Assembly: GCA_051889975.1 (NCBI GenBank)
Contig: JBJFDJ010000037.1
Span: 1-6,532 of the forward strand
From: UBA9845 sp051889975
Lineage (GTDB): Bacteria > Bacillota > Clostridia > Christensenellales > UBA1242
DNA: 6,532 nt
Direction: 5' to 3'
Below are positions 6,077 to 6,532 of the stretch, one piece after another. The position numbers were made by a program, and so were the translations under genes. Position 1 is the stretch's first letter. Every line of letters begins with the position of its first letter. The notes beneath the pieces were generated by a model, which was given only the letters and a program-made list of their open reading frames with translations, did no database searches and had not been told where the DNA came from.

Positions 6077-6105
6077 TTGATTTTTTTTTATATTATTGAT
6101 ATAAA
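6077..6105 (+). promoter_or_regulatory. Extended -10 promoter at the coiled-coil gene start
   Basis: TTGATT (6077-6082), a 17-bp spacer and TATAAA (6100-6105), with TG at 6097-6098 extending the -10. The predicted start is about 6112, which is the A of the gene's ATG, suggesting a leaderless transcript. A TATAAT at 6106-6111 touches the ATG and would start transcription inside the gene, so it is less likely to serve this start. Confidence 0.5.
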
Positions 6106-6111
6106 TATAAT

Positions 6112-6532
6112 ATGGATATAGAAGAAGAAATAAAAATATTAAAGCAAAGGATTAAAGTTTTGGAGGAGCTTCTTAATGTCAATGCCAAAACAAACAATGA
6201 GGATAAGCAAGATAATAATTCCAACAGGGATAAAACAAAATATATGTTTAATGGCAAAGTGCTTCCAAAAAACAGATTGGTCCTTAATGTAATAAAAGAA
6301 TATACAAAACAAAACAATCCAACTTTGAGTGACCTGCAACAAATTTTTGACAAAACATTGCAAGGTTCAAGAATGGTTGTGGAAAGATTTGATGCAGTTA
6401 AAAAAATCACAGACTACAAGAAAAGATATTTCACTGATGATAGCGACATTTTAAACTTAAAAAATGGCGAACAAGCATGTGTTTGCACTCAATGGGGAAT
6501 TTTTAACATAAAAAAATTTATATTGGTTGCAA
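6112..6532 (+). CDS. Unrecognised coiled-coil protein, 3' part missing
   Basis: An open frame of 140 codons begins at the ATG at 6112 and runs off the right edge without a stop. Residues 3-22 form a short amphipathic coiled coil with hydrophobics spaced in heptads (I7, L10, I14, L17, L21). A polar Asn/Asp/Lys linker follows (about 24-43). From residue 45 a globular part starts: NGKVLPKNRLVLNVIKEY, then a Leu/Phe helix region, DYKKRYF (101-107), ILNLKNGEQACVC and TQWG (126-129). That arrangement looks like a helical, possibly winged-helix-like domain, but I cannot name a family or function. No ribosome site lies before the ATG. The next in-frame ATG is at 6244 and would lose the coiled coil. 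The gene diverges from the Nudix gene across a 163-bp promoter region. Confidence 0.7.
   Translation, partial: MDIEEEIKILKQRIKVLEELLNVNAKTNNEDKQDNNSNRDKTKYMFNGKVLPKNRLVLNVIKEYTKQNNPTLSDLQQIFDKTLQGSRMVVERFDAVKKITDYKKRYFTDDSDILNLKNGEQACVCTQWGIFNIKKFILVA

Noticed and set aside
6093..6410. Minus-strand hydrophobic frames of 105 and 74 codons
   Set aside because: They are antisense to the coiled-coil gene; the hydrophobicity comes from complementing Lys/Asn/Glu-rich codons. The plus frame has the protein-like composition.

Overview
This is a very AT-rich window using the standard bacterial code: TGG encodes Trp, and the readable stops are TAA and TAG. Genes are short and tightly spaced, with AGGAG-type ribosome sites and sigma-A-like promoters of the TTGACA/TATAAT kind. 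A full-length Spo0A (receiver plus Spo0A DNA-binding domain) places it in the endospore-forming lineage of the Firmicutes, most likely an uncultured anaerobic Clostridia-type bacterium. A closer taxonomic assignment cannot be supported from sequence alone.

Layout, left to right. 1-130: left edge, at most the tail of an upstream reading frame. 191-700 (+): HIT-superfamily protein with its own extended -10 promoter. 701-917: gene-free. 918-1271 (+): free-standing histidine phosphotransfer (HPt) protein. 1287-1315: bidirectional terminator. 1314-2108 (-): spo0A, with a sigma-A promoter and a tandem pair of Spo0A-box-like sites upstream. 2210-4192 (-): soluble PAS hybrid histidine kinase with a C-terminal receiver, preceded by a near-consensus promoter embedded in a perfect 13-bp inverted repeat. 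4317-5510 (-): cytoplasmic transglutaminase-like protein. 5547-5948 (-): MutT-type Nudix hydrolase, probably co-transcribed with the transglutaminase-like gene. 5949-6111: divergent promoter region with 10-bp-phased T/A tracts. 6112-6532 (+): start of an unrecognised coiled-coil protein running off the right edge.

The most interesting unit is 918-4192. Kinase with fused receiver, free HPt and Spo0A together hold every part of a four-step His-Asp-His-Asp phosphorelay. This resembles the logic of the Bacillus KinA-Spo0F-Spo0B-Spo0A relay, but is built from a fused receiver and an ordinary HPt. In the better-known clostridia, orphan kinases are thought to phosphorylate Spo0A directly, so a linked HPt-based relay would be noteworthy. 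That the three proteins work together is inferred from domain content and linkage. The spo0A promoter appears set up for feedback by Spo0A itself.

The remaining genes (HIT, transglutaminase-like, Nudix, coiled-coil) show no clear functional link to the relay. Several starts were moved downstream of the longest possible ORF because a TTG at the far end lies at or upstream of a promoter or lacks a ribosome site, while an internal ATG has a good one.
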